Assembly (NCBI GenBank): GCA_900544825.1
Contig: UQWP01000031.1
Coordinates: 1-38,258 of the forward strand
DNA: 38,258 bases
Direction: 5' to 3'
Origin: an uncultured Prevotella sp.
GTDB lineage: Bacteria; Bacteroidota; Bacteroidia; Bacteroidales; Bacteroidaceae
This document shows positions 1 to 7,505 of this stretch, in pieces (the first letter of the stretch is position 1; every line of letters starts with the position of its first letter). The position numbers were made by a program, and so were the translations under genes. The notes beneath the pieces were generated by a model, which was given only the letters and a program-made list of their open reading frames with translations, was not told where the DNA came from and ran no database searches.

Positions 1-18
1 TGCCTGGTTAAGAAGTAA
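1..18 (+). CDS. Possible 3' end of an upstream gene
   Basis: The first five codons read CLVKK followed by TAA at 16-18, and a strong plus-strand terminator follows 15 bases later. This spacing fits the tail of a gene that starts outside the window. Five codons are too few to recognise a family, and the frame is a guess supported only by the terminator. Confidence 0.25.
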   Translation, partial: CLVKK

Positions 19-33
19 ATCATCAACTATTTT

Positions 34-84
34 ATTGGGATTTGCAAGAAACTTTTAGATTTTCTTGCAAATCCCAATTCTTTT
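34..84 (+). terminator. Rho-independent terminator with an 18-bp stem
   Basis: Bases 34-51 are perfectly complementary to 61-78, with a 9-nt loop, and a CTTTTTATT tract follows. It separates whatever lies upstream from the methyltransferase operon. Confidence 0.85.
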
Positions 85-95
85 TATTACTTTTG
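65..95 (+). promoter_or_regulatory. Bacteroidota-type promoter before the accessory operon
   Basis: TACTTTTG at 88-95 matches the TAnnTTTG -7 box. TTGC at 65-68 lies 19 nt upstream, the usual -33 spacing. The -33 element sits inside the right arm of the preceding terminator. Transcription would start near 101, giving a leader of about 490 nt if the methyltransferase at 593 is the first gene. Confidence 0.6.
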
Positions 96-245
96 CAGTT
101 GTCTTGCTGTGGATGGTTGGCGATGAGTCGCTGGCTACGTAAAAGTCCATGGCTTGGCCTATCATAATTAAGAAAGACGTTCTCTACGTTTTCTTCTGAC
201 CTATTGAAATCTGGTAAATTACAAAAGGTGTTCAGAGGGAGACAG

Positions 246-447
246 CAGTGGGCGTCTACCCACTGTGTATATACACATGGCATAGGTGTGCCCCTTCGTC
301 TGGAGGGGTACGCTCTGTGCTATCATATATATACCCGCTAGGCGTAGGCTCTATTGCTTCTTATCCTTGACACCAGGGGTTTACCAGAACCTCAATAGGC
401 AAGGGTAATGCGAGTGATAGATTCCCTACGCCTTTTCTGTTGATAGC
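246..447 (+). ncRNA. Candidate structured RNA or structured 5' leader
   Basis: No convincing reading frame is present, but nested complementarity is dense. Hairpins pair 246-252 with 259-265 and 288-295 with 304-311, and a 12-bp palindrome lies at 265-276. A rod then pairs 319-325 with 441-447, 341-348 with 425-432, 350-354 with 417-421, 361-369 with 400-408 (one G-U) and 376-381 with 388-393 (one G-U). A promoter lies about 150 nt upstream and no clear U-tract terminator follows. It could be a separate ncRNA (the single rod is 6S-like in outline only) or the 5' leader of the downstream operon. I do not recognise an Rfam family. Pairing was found by eye without energy calculation. Confidence 0.4.
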
Positions 448-592
448 TAATCAGTTAACCAATTCCTTATCTTACGATGAGGCTGGACTAGAATCAAAAT
501 AATCTTTTAAAATCAGATGGTTTCTGCTTTCGGGAATCGGTGGAGTAATAGGATGGCAAGGCTTTGCTATGCTCCCATCGGCAACGGAAGTT

Positions 593-901
593 ATGGCAAA
601 GAAACTGCAACTCAGCTATAAGGAAATCGAATCCCGATTAGAATCGTTTAAAACTAAAGTGGTGCCAGCCTCTGAGGTTGGCTACGAGATACTGAAGGCT
701 TTTGGTAAAAGCGAAAAGGATGTGTCGAGATACAAGGAAGGAAAGGGTATCTTGAAGACATTCGATGGCTTGCTTATCAAAGGCTTGTTCTGCTATCAGG
801 CTGTAGATACGTTGCATCTTACCACCAGGTTGGAGGCTTTGAAGGCTGATGCTCAGGTAAAGAAGGCGGCGCCAAAGATTATTGCGGTTGAGCGATGGTG
901 A
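593..901 (+). CDS. N-terminal part of MmeI-like methyltransferase, cut off by a frameshift
   Basis: ATG at 593 opens MAKKLQLSYKEIESRLESFK, the usual helical opening of MmeI-family (type IIL) proteins. An upstream in-frame ATG at 569 looks less natural. The frame ends at TGA 899-901 after PKIIAVERW. In the family this strand continues as an LVSD-like turn followed by L-YD, and exactly that continuation (SDGETLLAYD) lies in the +1 frame from 891. Skipping one base near 890 therefore joins the parts into one protein of about 918 residues, close to the size of MmeI. This segment should hold the PD-(D/E)xK nuclease. D58 is present, but the expected ExK reads Q70-A-V72, so the nuclease appears inactive. 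The extra base may be a true mutation, a sequencing error or programmed frameshifting. Confidence 0.7.
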   Translation: MAKKLQLSYKEIESRLESFKTKVVPASEVGYEILKAFGKSEKDVSRYKEGKGILKTFDGLLIKGLFCYQAVDTLHLTTRLEALKADAQVKKAAPKIIAVERW

Positions 902-3350
902 AACCCTCCTTGCTTATGATACTCGTGAGAATGATACTTACGAGCAGAAACTCGTCAAGATGCACAGCGACTTTGGCTTCTTCTATCCTTTGATGAATGT
1001 TGAGCGAGTACACACTACGGCAGAAAACCCTGCCGATGTGAAGGCTGCAGAGAAACTTGCCAAACTGCATGATGAGATTCGTGCTTATAACGAATATAAT
1101 AGTGATGACGACTTGCACGACCTTAATATCTTCATTACCCGCCTGCTCTTCTGTTTCTTTGCCGAAGACACAGGTATCTTTGCCGAAAATCTCTTTACCA
1201 ACTTTATCAAGCAATTTACCAAGGAAGATGGTTCCGATCTCAGCGAGATGCTAGGTCAGGCATTCCAGGTGATGAATGTGCCAAACAAGGAGCGTTCGGA
1301 AGAACTTACCAAGGAAATCAATCAGTTTCCTTACGTGAATGGCGGTCTTTTTGCCTCTGACATTCCTATCCCAAAGATGGGTTATAAGGCTAGAAAGATT
1401 ATCATCGAATGCGGCGACTTGGATTGGAAGGACATCAATCCGGATATTTTCGGTAGTATGATTCAGGCGGTGGTGAATCCTGATGTGCGTGCCAAGGAGG
1501 GTATGCATTACACGAGTGTGCCTAATATCATGAAGGTAATCAATCCGCTCTTTATGGATGATTTGAGAGGGGAATATAAGAAACTGGAAGAGTTTTACAA
1601 GCAGAAGAAGAATCTGTATGATTTGAGCTTATTGACTCATAATCAGTTTACTGACGAGTGCCGACCAATCATTAATGGTTGCAATAGGTTGATGGTAAGA
1701 ATGAGCAAGATGAAGTTCTTCGACCCAGCTTGTGGTAGTGGTAATTTCCTGATTATCACTTATAAGCAGTTGCGCTTGCTCGAAATGGATATTCTGCATC
1801 TCCGCAAGAAATGTACGCAGGAGCAGATGCTCGACTTTATTGATGGTTCGTGCATCCGTTTGAAACAGTTCTTTGGAATAGAGCTTCTCGATTTCCCTCA
1901 CGAGGTAGCCATGCTTTCGCTTTGGCTTGCTGAGCATCAGATGAACAACAAGTTTCACGCCGATTTCGGTGTGAATGTTGCCGCCTTGCCTTTGCATAAT
2001 ATCGACCAGATAAAATGTGGTAATGCTTGTAGAATGGATTGGGAGGTAGTATGCCCGCATACCAAGGATGAAGAAGTGTTTGTATTTGGAAATCCACCGT
2101 ATTTGGGATTTAGGCTTCAAACCGATGAGCAAAAAGAAGATATGGCAATTACTTTCTCTCATTCTATAGCCAAGTATAAAAAGCTTGACTATATTGCTCA
2201 ATGGTTTTATAAGGGAGCGCATTATATTGGGACAAGTAATGCAAAGTGTGCTTTTGTGAGTACAAACTCGATTTGCCAAGGTGAACATATTTCTTTGTTA
2301 TGGCAGTATATACTTCATGATGTTGAGATTCAATTTGCCTATACTTCTTTCAAATGGGTGAATAATGCAAAGAATAATGCAAATGTTATATGTGTAATTG
2401 TAGGTATAGGGGCAAGTTCTAATCAGCCAAAATATATTTATTCGGAAAATGGAATTAAACAAGTAAAAAATATATCTCCATTATTGTCTGATGAAAAAAC
2501 TGTAATAGTAGAAAAACGAAGTACTTCTATAAGTGGCTTGCAACCTATTATATTAGGTAGTTTACCTGCTGATGATAATAATTTAAGTTTAAATTTTGAT
2601 GAAAGAAGAGAATTGGTTGAGAAATATCCAGAGGTTGAACGTTTGATAAAGCCATTCGTAGGATCGCAAGAATTCATTAAAGGCTTGTCTCGTTATTGTA
2701 TATGGGTAACTGATGAAGACGCGTTCTTTGCTCAGCAGATTCCTGAATTTCAACGTAGATTTGAAGGGGTAAAAAATATGAGACTAGAAAGTAGTAAGCA
2801 GACAACTGTAGAAAAAGCAAAACGACCATGGGCTTTCTCTGAAATACGTTATAATTCTGCTCCTTCTATAATAATTCCAGCTGTATCATCTGGAAGAAGA
2901 AAATATATACCAACAGGTTTTGTGGAGGGAAATACTGTAATATATCATTCTGCTTTTGCAATTTATAATGGTGATATTTTTACTTTTGGAATAGTAAACT
3001 CATATATTCACGTGTTATGGGCCAGAACTGTTGGAGGAAAATTGAAAAGTGACTATAGATACTCTGCTCAGTTAGTCTACAATACTTTCCCTTTCCCATC
3101 CATCTCCGACACCAAGAAGTCCGAGATAGAAGAGGCGGCAACGAACGTGCTTCTGGCTCGTGAAAACTATCCCGAGAAGACGCTTGCAGATCTTTACGAC
3201 CCGGAAAAGATGCCGGAGGATTTGCGTGCTGCACATGAGGAACTGGATGCCATCGTAGAAAGCTGCTATCCTGGCGCTCCGTTCCCAAATGATGAGGCTC
3301 GATTGGAATGCCTCTTCAAACTCTATGAGAAAATGACAGCTAACAAGTAA
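882..3350 (+). CDS. MmeI-like SAM-dependent DNA adenine methyltransferase with specificity domain
   Basis: This is the main body of an MmeI-family N6-adenine DNA methyltransferase. The frame opens with TTG at 882; the first internal ATG is at 960, so without the frameshift repair it would lack its N-terminus. Counting from 882, a helical spacer is followed by SAM-binding motif I FDPACGSGNF (about residues 280-289) and catalytic motif IV NPPY (404-407, preceded by FG and followed by LGF). A long target-recognition region comes next, then a C-terminal part containing YNTFPFP. The DNA of the recognition region (about 2095-3060) is visibly AT-richer than either flank, as if exchanged by recombination. 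The helicase starts 15 bp downstream, so the genes are one operon. Because the nuclease site in the N-terminal piece is degenerate, I infer that this subunit modifies and recognises DNA while another subunit cuts. It could also be a solitary methyltransferase. Confidence 0.85.
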   Translation: MRLSDGETLLAYDTRENDTYEQKLVKMHSDFGFFYPLMNVERVHTTAENPADVKAAEKLAKLHDEIRAYNEYNSDDDLHDLNIFITRLLFCFFAEDTGIFAENLFTNFIKQFTKEDGSDLSEMLGQAFQVMNVPNKERSEELTKEINQFPYVNGGLFASDIPIPKMGYKARKIIIECGDLDWKDINPDIFGSMIQAVVNPDVRAKEGMHYTSVPNIMKVINPLFMDDLRGEYKKLEEFYKQKKNLYDLSLLTHNQFTDECRPIINGCNRLMVRMSKMKFFDPACGSGNFLIITYKQLRLLEMDILHLRKKCTQEQMLDFIDGSCIRLKQFFGIELLDFPHEVAMLSLWLAEHQMNNKFHADFGVNVAALPLHNIDQIKCGNACRMDWEVVCPHTKDEEVFVFGNPPYLGFRLQTDEQKEDMAITFSHSIAKYKKLDYIAQWFYKGAHYIGTSNAKCAFVSTNSICQGEHISLLWQYILHDVEIQFAYTSFKWVNNAKNNANVICVIVGIGASSNQPKYIYSENGIKQVKNISPLLSDEKTVIVEKRSTSISGLQPIILGSLPADDNNLSLNFDERRELVEKYPEVERLIKPFVGSQEFIKGLSRYCIWVTDEDAFFAQQIPEFQRRFEGVKNMRLESSKQTTVEKAKRPWAFSEIRYNSAPSIIIPAVSSGRRKYIPTGFVEGNTVIYHSAFAIYNGDIFTFGIVNSYIHVLWARTVGGKLKSDYRYSAQLVYNTFPFPSISDTKKSEIEEAATNVLLARENYPEKTLADLYDPEKMPEDLRAAHEELDAIVESCYPGAPFPNDEARLECLFKLYEKMTANK

Positions 3351-3365
3351 TAATTTGAATGGCTT

Positions 3366-5399
3366 ATGAACAAGATAAATGATAATATCGTTGATATTTC
3401 GTATCAGCAAACGGGTAAATCGAGTAATACGAATGAACTCGGTATGAGAGAGATGCAAGCCAAGGCTTACGAAGTCCGCAACCATCGCTTTCTGCTTATC
3501 AAGGCGCCACCTGCATCTGGCAAGAGTCGCGCCTTGATGTTCATCGCCCTGGATAAGCTGAAGAATCAGGGCATCAAGAAGGTTGTAGTGGCTGTACCGG
3601 AAAAGAGTATCGGCCGCTCCTTCCAAAACACCGACCTGATGAAGTATGGCTTCTTCGCCGACTGGAGAGTGGCGCAACAGTATAACCTTTGCGATACTAC
3701 CGACGAGAAAGAGAAGGCAGTACGCTTTAAGAAATTCTTCCATCAAGATAAAAACAATATCCTGGTTTGCGCCCATGCCACACTCAGAAACGGCATGAAG
3801 GAAATAAGCGACGAGGAGTTTAATGATTGTCTCTTGGCGATAGATGAGTTTCATCATACAAGTGCTGATGTGAACAGCGGATTGGGCGATATCGTGCGCC
3901 GGGTGATGAACAATTCCACCGGTCATATCGTTGCCATGACGGGCAGTTACTTCCGTGGCGATGGCGTTCCGGTGTTGAGGGCTGAGGATGAGGCCCGTTT
4001 CTTCCCGGTAACCTATAACTATTATCAGCAGCTCAACGGTTATCGCTATCTCAAGAACCTCGTCTTGGGCTATCACTTCTATCACGGCAGTTATCTCGAC
4101 CATATTGCCGAGGTGCTGGATACTACCAAGAAGACCATCATTCATATTCCGAGTGTCAACTCCCGTGCATCCAGCGGTTTGGGCAAATACACGGAGGTGG
4201 ATGAAATCATCAAGATTATCGGTAAGGTAGAAGAACGTGATTACAATAATGGCGGCATCTATTATGTCAGAACCAAGGACGGCAGACTGCTGAAGGTTGC
4301 CGATTTGGTGGAAGACCACGCCGAGACCCGCAACCTGGTGCAGGGATATTTGCAGCGGATAAAGAAGCGTGATGATGTGGATATTATCATCGCCCTGGGT
4401 ACTGCCAAGGAAGGTTTCGACTGGCAATGGTGTGAGGAATGTCTGACCATCGGTGTTCGTGGCTCGCTGACCGAAGTGGTGCAGATTATCGGAAGATGCA
4501 CCCGTGATTGCGAGGGCAAGGAGACGGCTAAGTTTGTGAACATGATAGGAATGCCTGATGCCAATCAGCCCGATGTGAAGGTGGCGGTGAACGACTTTCT
4601 TAAAGCCATTACCGCTTCGCTTCTGATGGAGCAGGTGATGGCGCCTAGTTGGCATTTCAAGACGGTGAAGGATGTGGATAGTGATGAGGGCAGTCCGCTG
4701 GATGCCCGTACTCTGGTGATAGAGGGCTTGAAACCTTTGTCGAGCGAGAAGACGAAGATGATAGTGGAAAAACAGTTGGATGATCTGAAGGCTTCAATCT
4801 TGCAAGACGAACTGGTGGTGAAAGCCATCAGCGGAAGTACAACGGCTGAAACCATCACCAAGACGTTGATTCCGAAGGTAATTCGTGAAAAGTATCCGGA
4901 TTTGAGCGAGGACGAAGTAGAGGAAGTTCGCCAGCGCCTGCTGCTTGATACCCTTGTCAAGGGTGGCGAAGTGGTAGATGATAAGGGAAATCCTGTCGAC
5001 TTCGATGCTTCGATGAACGATGAGGAGAAGGAGTCGGAAGGCAATCGCCTCATCAAACTGGCAAACCGAATGATTAATATCAACCAGTTGAATATCAATC
5101 TGATTGATTCCATCAATCCGTTCCAGCGTGCTTACGAGATGCTTTCGAAGAATATCGACAAATCGACCTTGAAGATTATCCAAGACACGATAGCGGAACA
5201 GAAGTTTGATATGACCCTGGAACAAGCCATCATCCTCTTTAAGGGACCGTACAGAAAATGGGTGGAAGAGCACAATGAACAACGACCAGACATCAATGAC
5301 CCAGACCCAAAGGTGAGAGAACTGGCAGCTGCCTTCCAGAAAATCAAGAACTTGAAAATAAGAAAAATGAGAGGCTTGGAATATGAGCCGGAAAAGTAA
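3366..5399 (+). CDS. SF2 DEAD/DEAH-box helicase of the accessory operon
   Basis: A 677-aa superfamily 2 nucleic-acid-dependent ATPase. Motifs are visible in order: Walker A APPASGKS (residues 47-54), motif II DEFH (160-163), motif III MTGSY (191-195) and arginine-finger motif VI QIIGRCTR (373-380). The first 400 residues are thus a two-RecA motor. The remaining 270 residues are charged and helical and not recognised, probably a partner-binding or DNA-binding domain. The motor resembles those of type I/III restriction enzymes and other defence helicases. It starts 15 bp after the methyltransferase and is followed after 45 bp by the small DPLL-motif gene. I infer that it translocates DNA for the system; whether it unwinds DNA cannot be told from sequence. 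Confidence 0.85.
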   Translation: MNKINDNIVDISYQQTGKSSNTNELGMREMQAKAYEVRNHRFLLIKAPPASGKSRALMFIALDKLKNQGIKKVVVAVPEKSIGRSFQNTDLMKYGFFADWRVAQQYNLCDTTDEKEKAVRFKKFFHQDKNNILVCAHATLRNGMKEISDEEFNDCLLAIDEFHHTSADVNSGLGDIVRRVMNNSTGHIVAMTGSYFRGDGVPVLRAEDEARFFPVTYNYYQQLNGYRYLKNLVLGYHFYHGSYLDHIAEVLDTTKKTIIHIPSVNSRASSGLGKYTEVDEIIKIIGKVEERDYNNGGIYYVRTKDGRLLKVADLVEDHAETRNLVQGYLQRIKKRDDVDIIIALGTAKEGFDWQWCEECLTIGVRGSLTEVVQIIGRCTRDCEGKETAKFVNMIGMPDANQPDVKVAVNDFLKAITASLLMEQVMAPSWHFKTVKDVDSDEGSPLDARTLVIEGLKPLSSEKTKMIVEKQLDDLKASILQDELVVKAISGSTTAETITKTLIPKVIREKYPDLSEDEVEEVRQRLLLDTLVKGGEVVDDKGNPVDFDASMNDEEKESEGNRLIKLANRMININQLNINLIDSINPFQRAYEMLSKNIDKSTLKIIQDTIAEQKFDMTLEQAIILFKGPYRKWVEEHNEQRPDINDPDPKVRELAAAFQKIKNLKIRKMRGLEYEPEK

Positions 5400-5444
5400 T
5401 TTGGGCATTTATAATTCAACATTTAACATTCAACATTTCAAAAG

Positions 5445-5705
5445 ATGGATTGGCCAGAAGAATTATTAGAGATATTTGATGACCCCTTGTTGGCGGACGT
5501 GCGTCCGAAACCGAAGGCGCCGACGCCCGATGACAGGCTGGCACAGAAATTGCTCGATGTCAACAAGTGGGTGGCAGAGCACGGATGCGAACCCAATGCT
5601 GATGGTGGCTTGAAAGAAAAGCTGCTTGCTGCATCGCTTAAGGCTCTGCGAACCAAGGTAACGGATAGCCTCAGACAGTATGATGAATATCATCTGTTGG
5701 GATAG
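5445..5705 (+). CDS. Small DPLL-motif protein upstream of the GIY-YIG nuclease
   Basis: An 86-aa acidic helical protein opening MDWPEELLEIFDDPLLADVR. This resembles the opening of the next protein, MDIDKELEDIFKDPLMDV; both share the pattern MD...EL..IF.DPL..DV. The two frames are identical in phase and are separated only by TAG at 5703-5705, so a single sense change would fuse them. My recollection is that some proteobacterial GIY-YIG proteins carry both blocks in one chain, which would make this a split (or nonsense-broken) N-terminal domain. That needs a database search. The shared motif could be a docking peptide for the helicase or methyltransferase. Confidence 0.65.
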   Translation: MDWPEELLEIFDDPLLADVRPKPKAPTPDDRLAQKLLDVNKWVAEHGCEPNADGGLKEKLLAASLKALRTKVTDSLRQYDEYHLLG

Positions 5706-5738
5706 GCTATGGAATTTCACCTTATTATATATAGTGAT

Positions 5739-6977
5739 ATGGATATTGATAAAGAATTAGAAGATATATTCAAAGACCCCTTGATGGATGTTTCCTATCA
5801 GGAGGCAAAGCTCTTCGATTTGCCTGCCGACATGAAAGAGGTAATGGCTCAGAAGAAAGATGCGCCCGACCACGTGGCGCAAAGAAAACTGTGTGAGGAC
5901 TTCTCACAGTTTAAGCCACTCTTTGAACATGTGCATCAGGAATTGAAGACAGGGAAGCGACAGTTACAGAGAATCTCGAAGACAACGAGTTTATTGGCTG
6001 GACGCTATTATTTTGTTGATGGTCAGATGGTTTTGTTATATGAGATTATTGAGAAGAAAAAGGGTACTAATGGCTTGCCCGATGGCAGAACCCGTTGTAT
6101 CTATGAAAATGGTACGGAGTCGGATATCTATCTCCAGACGCTTCGCAAGAGTGTGGTGGCAAGTGGTTATGCCATCACCGAAACTCTGGAGGAGACGGAT
6201 GCTCATTTCTTCAATCCAGAGGATGTGAAGCAGGAAGACCAGGTGACGGGTTATATCTACGTGCTTCGTTCGAAATCAGAGAATCCGGAAATTCGGAACA
6301 TCAAGAATCTCTATAAGATTGGTTTCTCTACGAATCGGGTGGAGGAGCGTGTGGCAAATGCTGAGCACGAGCCTACTTATCTGATGGCACCTGTAGAGAT
6401 AGTAAGCACTTACAAGATAGTGAACATGCACTCCCAGAAGTTTGAGGACCTGGTGCATCAGGTGTTGCAGGCGGTAAACTTCCGTTTCAAGGTGGCTGAT
6501 GATAAGGGTGAGTTGCATGAGGCTACGGAATGGTACCAGGTGCCGCTGGAAATCATCGACAGTATCATTCAGAAAATCATGAATGGCACTATCATCTACT
6601 TTGCCTACAACAAGGAACAGCAATGTCTGGAGCAGCGGATAGAGAAGAAACCATCGCAGTTGAATCTGTCGGGCTTGAAGGTTTTGACGCTGATTATCGA
6701 GAAACAGTATTTCGAGGAGATTGTATCTGGTGTGAAGACCGAGGAGTACCGTTCGCTGAAGCAGACCACGCTTAACAAATATACTTATATTGATGAGGCT
6801 GACGGCAAGCGTTATCTCCGTCGTTTCGATGCGATAAGGTTTTATGTGGGTTATCATTCGGATAGGGATAGTGCCGTGGTTCAGGTATTGGATACTACCT
6901 ATGAGGATGGCTTGGTAACTTATCATCTCGGAAAGGTATTGGAGGTGATAAGGGGAAAGGAAAATAAAGCAGATTAA
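5739..6977 (+). CDS. GIY-YIG nuclease (T5orf172/MUG113-like) with C-terminal ASCH-like domain
   Basis: I chose ATG 5739 because it aligns the N-terminal DPL motif with the preceding small protein; ATG 5709 in the same frame is possible. The 412-aa product has an N-terminal helical region (1-165), then a GIY-YIG fold with GYIYVLRS (171-178), YKIGFS (192-197), nearby arginines at 200 and 204, and an acidic/His helix MHSQKFEDLVH (230-240). From about 313 to 405 it carries an ASCH/PUA-like domain (LTLIIEKQYFEEIVSGVKTE). GIY-YIG domains cut DNA through a metal-activated tyrosine. ASCH domains bind nucleic acid or modified bases in several systems. Inference: this is the effector nuclease of the operon, and the ASCH domain might sense modification. 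Activity has not been shown and ASCH is a remote call. Confidence 0.75.
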   Translation: MDIDKELEDIFKDPLMDVSYQEAKLFDLPADMKEVMAQKKDAPDHVAQRKLCEDFSQFKPLFEHVHQELKTGKRQLQRISKTTSLLAGRYYFVDGQMVLLYEIIEKKKGTNGLPDGRTRCIYENGTESDIYLQTLRKSVVASGYAITETLEETDAHFFNPEDVKQEDQVTGYIYVLRSKSENPEIRNIKNLYKIGFSTNRVEERVANAEHEPTYLMAPVEIVSTYKIVNMHSQKFEDLVHQVLQAVNFRFKVADDKGELHEATEWYQVPLEIIDSIIQKIMNGTIIYFAYNKEQQCLEQRIEKKPSQLNLSGLKVLTLIIEKQYFEEIVSGVKTEEYRSLKQTTLNKYTYIDEADGKRYLRRFDAIRFYVGYHSDRDSAVVQVLDTTYEDGLVTYHLGKVLEVIRGKENKAD

Positions 6978-6992
6978 AATTCAAAAGTTTAG

Positions 6993-7009
6993 GGTCACAA
7001 ATTGTGACC
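6993..7009. other. 17-bp odd palindrome after the accessory operon
   Basis: GGTCACAA and TTGTGACC flank a single central A. The loop is short and no U-tract follows, so this is weak as a terminator. It may be a protein-binding site or a poor hairpin ending the operon. Confidence 0.35.
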
Positions 7010-7053
7010 TTAAGCGCTATTTCTATATGATCTGATATAGAGGTTGTTATATA

Positions 7054-7190
7054 AAGCTTTTGCCCTTACAGGGCGCATGGCTGATTACTATTATACCCAG
7101 GGCGCTGCCCTGGGCTAGGAGCTTCTGCCCTTTCAGGGCGTGCTGCTTCTAAGAGCTTTTGGACCTTTAGCCCGTTCTTGAACCACCTGC
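7054..7190. repeat. Triple-hairpin repeat, copy 1 (with an extra unit)
   Basis: Contains GCCCTTACAGGGC, the strong hairpin CCCAGGGC-GCT-GCCCTGGG (7096-7114), then an additional GCCCTTTCAGGGC block at about 7118-7149 absent from copy 2, then GAGCTTTTGG and a CCCGTTCTTGAACCA end. The remaining sequence matches copy 2 nearly base for base. No coding capacity. GGGC-rich hairpin repeats of this kind are familiar in Bacteroidota intergenic DNA. Confidence 0.75.
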
Positions 7191-7208
7191 AAAAATCAGA
7201 AAGAATCT

Positions 7209-7394
7209 TTATTCCCGAAGTGCATTATAAGTTAAATTCCATTCTTTGTCAAGAACAGCGATTTCAGCTTGTAGCTTTTCTCTATTAGCTTTTCGCTGTT
7301 CTGGAGTTAAACTCTCTACACGCTTCATTTCTTCAACAAAGCGTTCTGCGTCTTTGCCATATAATATTGGCGTTTCTCTAATTGGGCTTGCCAT
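7209..7394 (-). CDS. Antitoxin-like orphan small protein with P-I-x-x-TP-x-L motif
   Basis: A 61-aa charged protein with N-terminal MASPIRETPILYGKDAERF followed by a helical Glu/Lys-rich tail. Small Bacteroidota proteins with a PIxxTPxLxGxDAxxF start often behave as annotated antitoxin-like orphans, but no toxin gene lies beside it. The start ATG at 7394 is preceded by AGGAGG, a textbook Shine-Dalgarno that is unusual in this phylum. That supports the start and hints at recent transfer. A promoter lies at 7436-7467. The function is unknown; antitoxin is only a suggestion from size and motif. Confidence 0.6.
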   Translation of the reverse strand: MASPIRETPILYGKDAERFVEEMKRVESLTPEQRKANREKLQAEIAVLDKEWNLTYNALRE

Positions 7395-7435
7395 AATTTT
7401 ATCCTCCTATTAATTATATTGTTATTTATGTCGCT

Positions 7436-7467
7436 GCAAATATACGATTATTATTTTAATGGTGCAA
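7436..7467 (-). promoter_or_regulatory. Promoter of the 61-aa gene (duplicated block A)
   Basis: On the minus strand TTGC (7464-7467), 19 nt, then TATATTTG with a following C (7436-7444), continuing AGCGAC. The block closely resembles the promoter at 7895-7926, including CATT after the -33 element and a GGGAGAAAAGTTT sequence upstream. Confidence 0.7.
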
Positions 7468-7505
7468 GGAATACGGGAGAAAAGTTTGAAAAACAACATA
7501 TTTTT

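Noticed and set aside
32..283. 83-codon minus-strand open frame over the first intergenic region
   Set aside because: It covers the terminator arm and the hairpins, has no promoter or protein-like composition, and its Cys/Asn-rich product resembles no family.
392..500. Plus-strand frame ending QLTNSLSYDEAGLESK before 502
   Set aside because: It looks like a protein end at first sight but has an upstream stop, no start codon and overlaps the paired RNA region; too weak to call a gene remnant.
3072..4655. 527-codon minus-strand open frame opposite the helicase
   Set aside because: It mirrors the codon pattern of the helicase and methyltransferase end; the plus-strand proteins carry full motif sets, so this is an antisense shadow.
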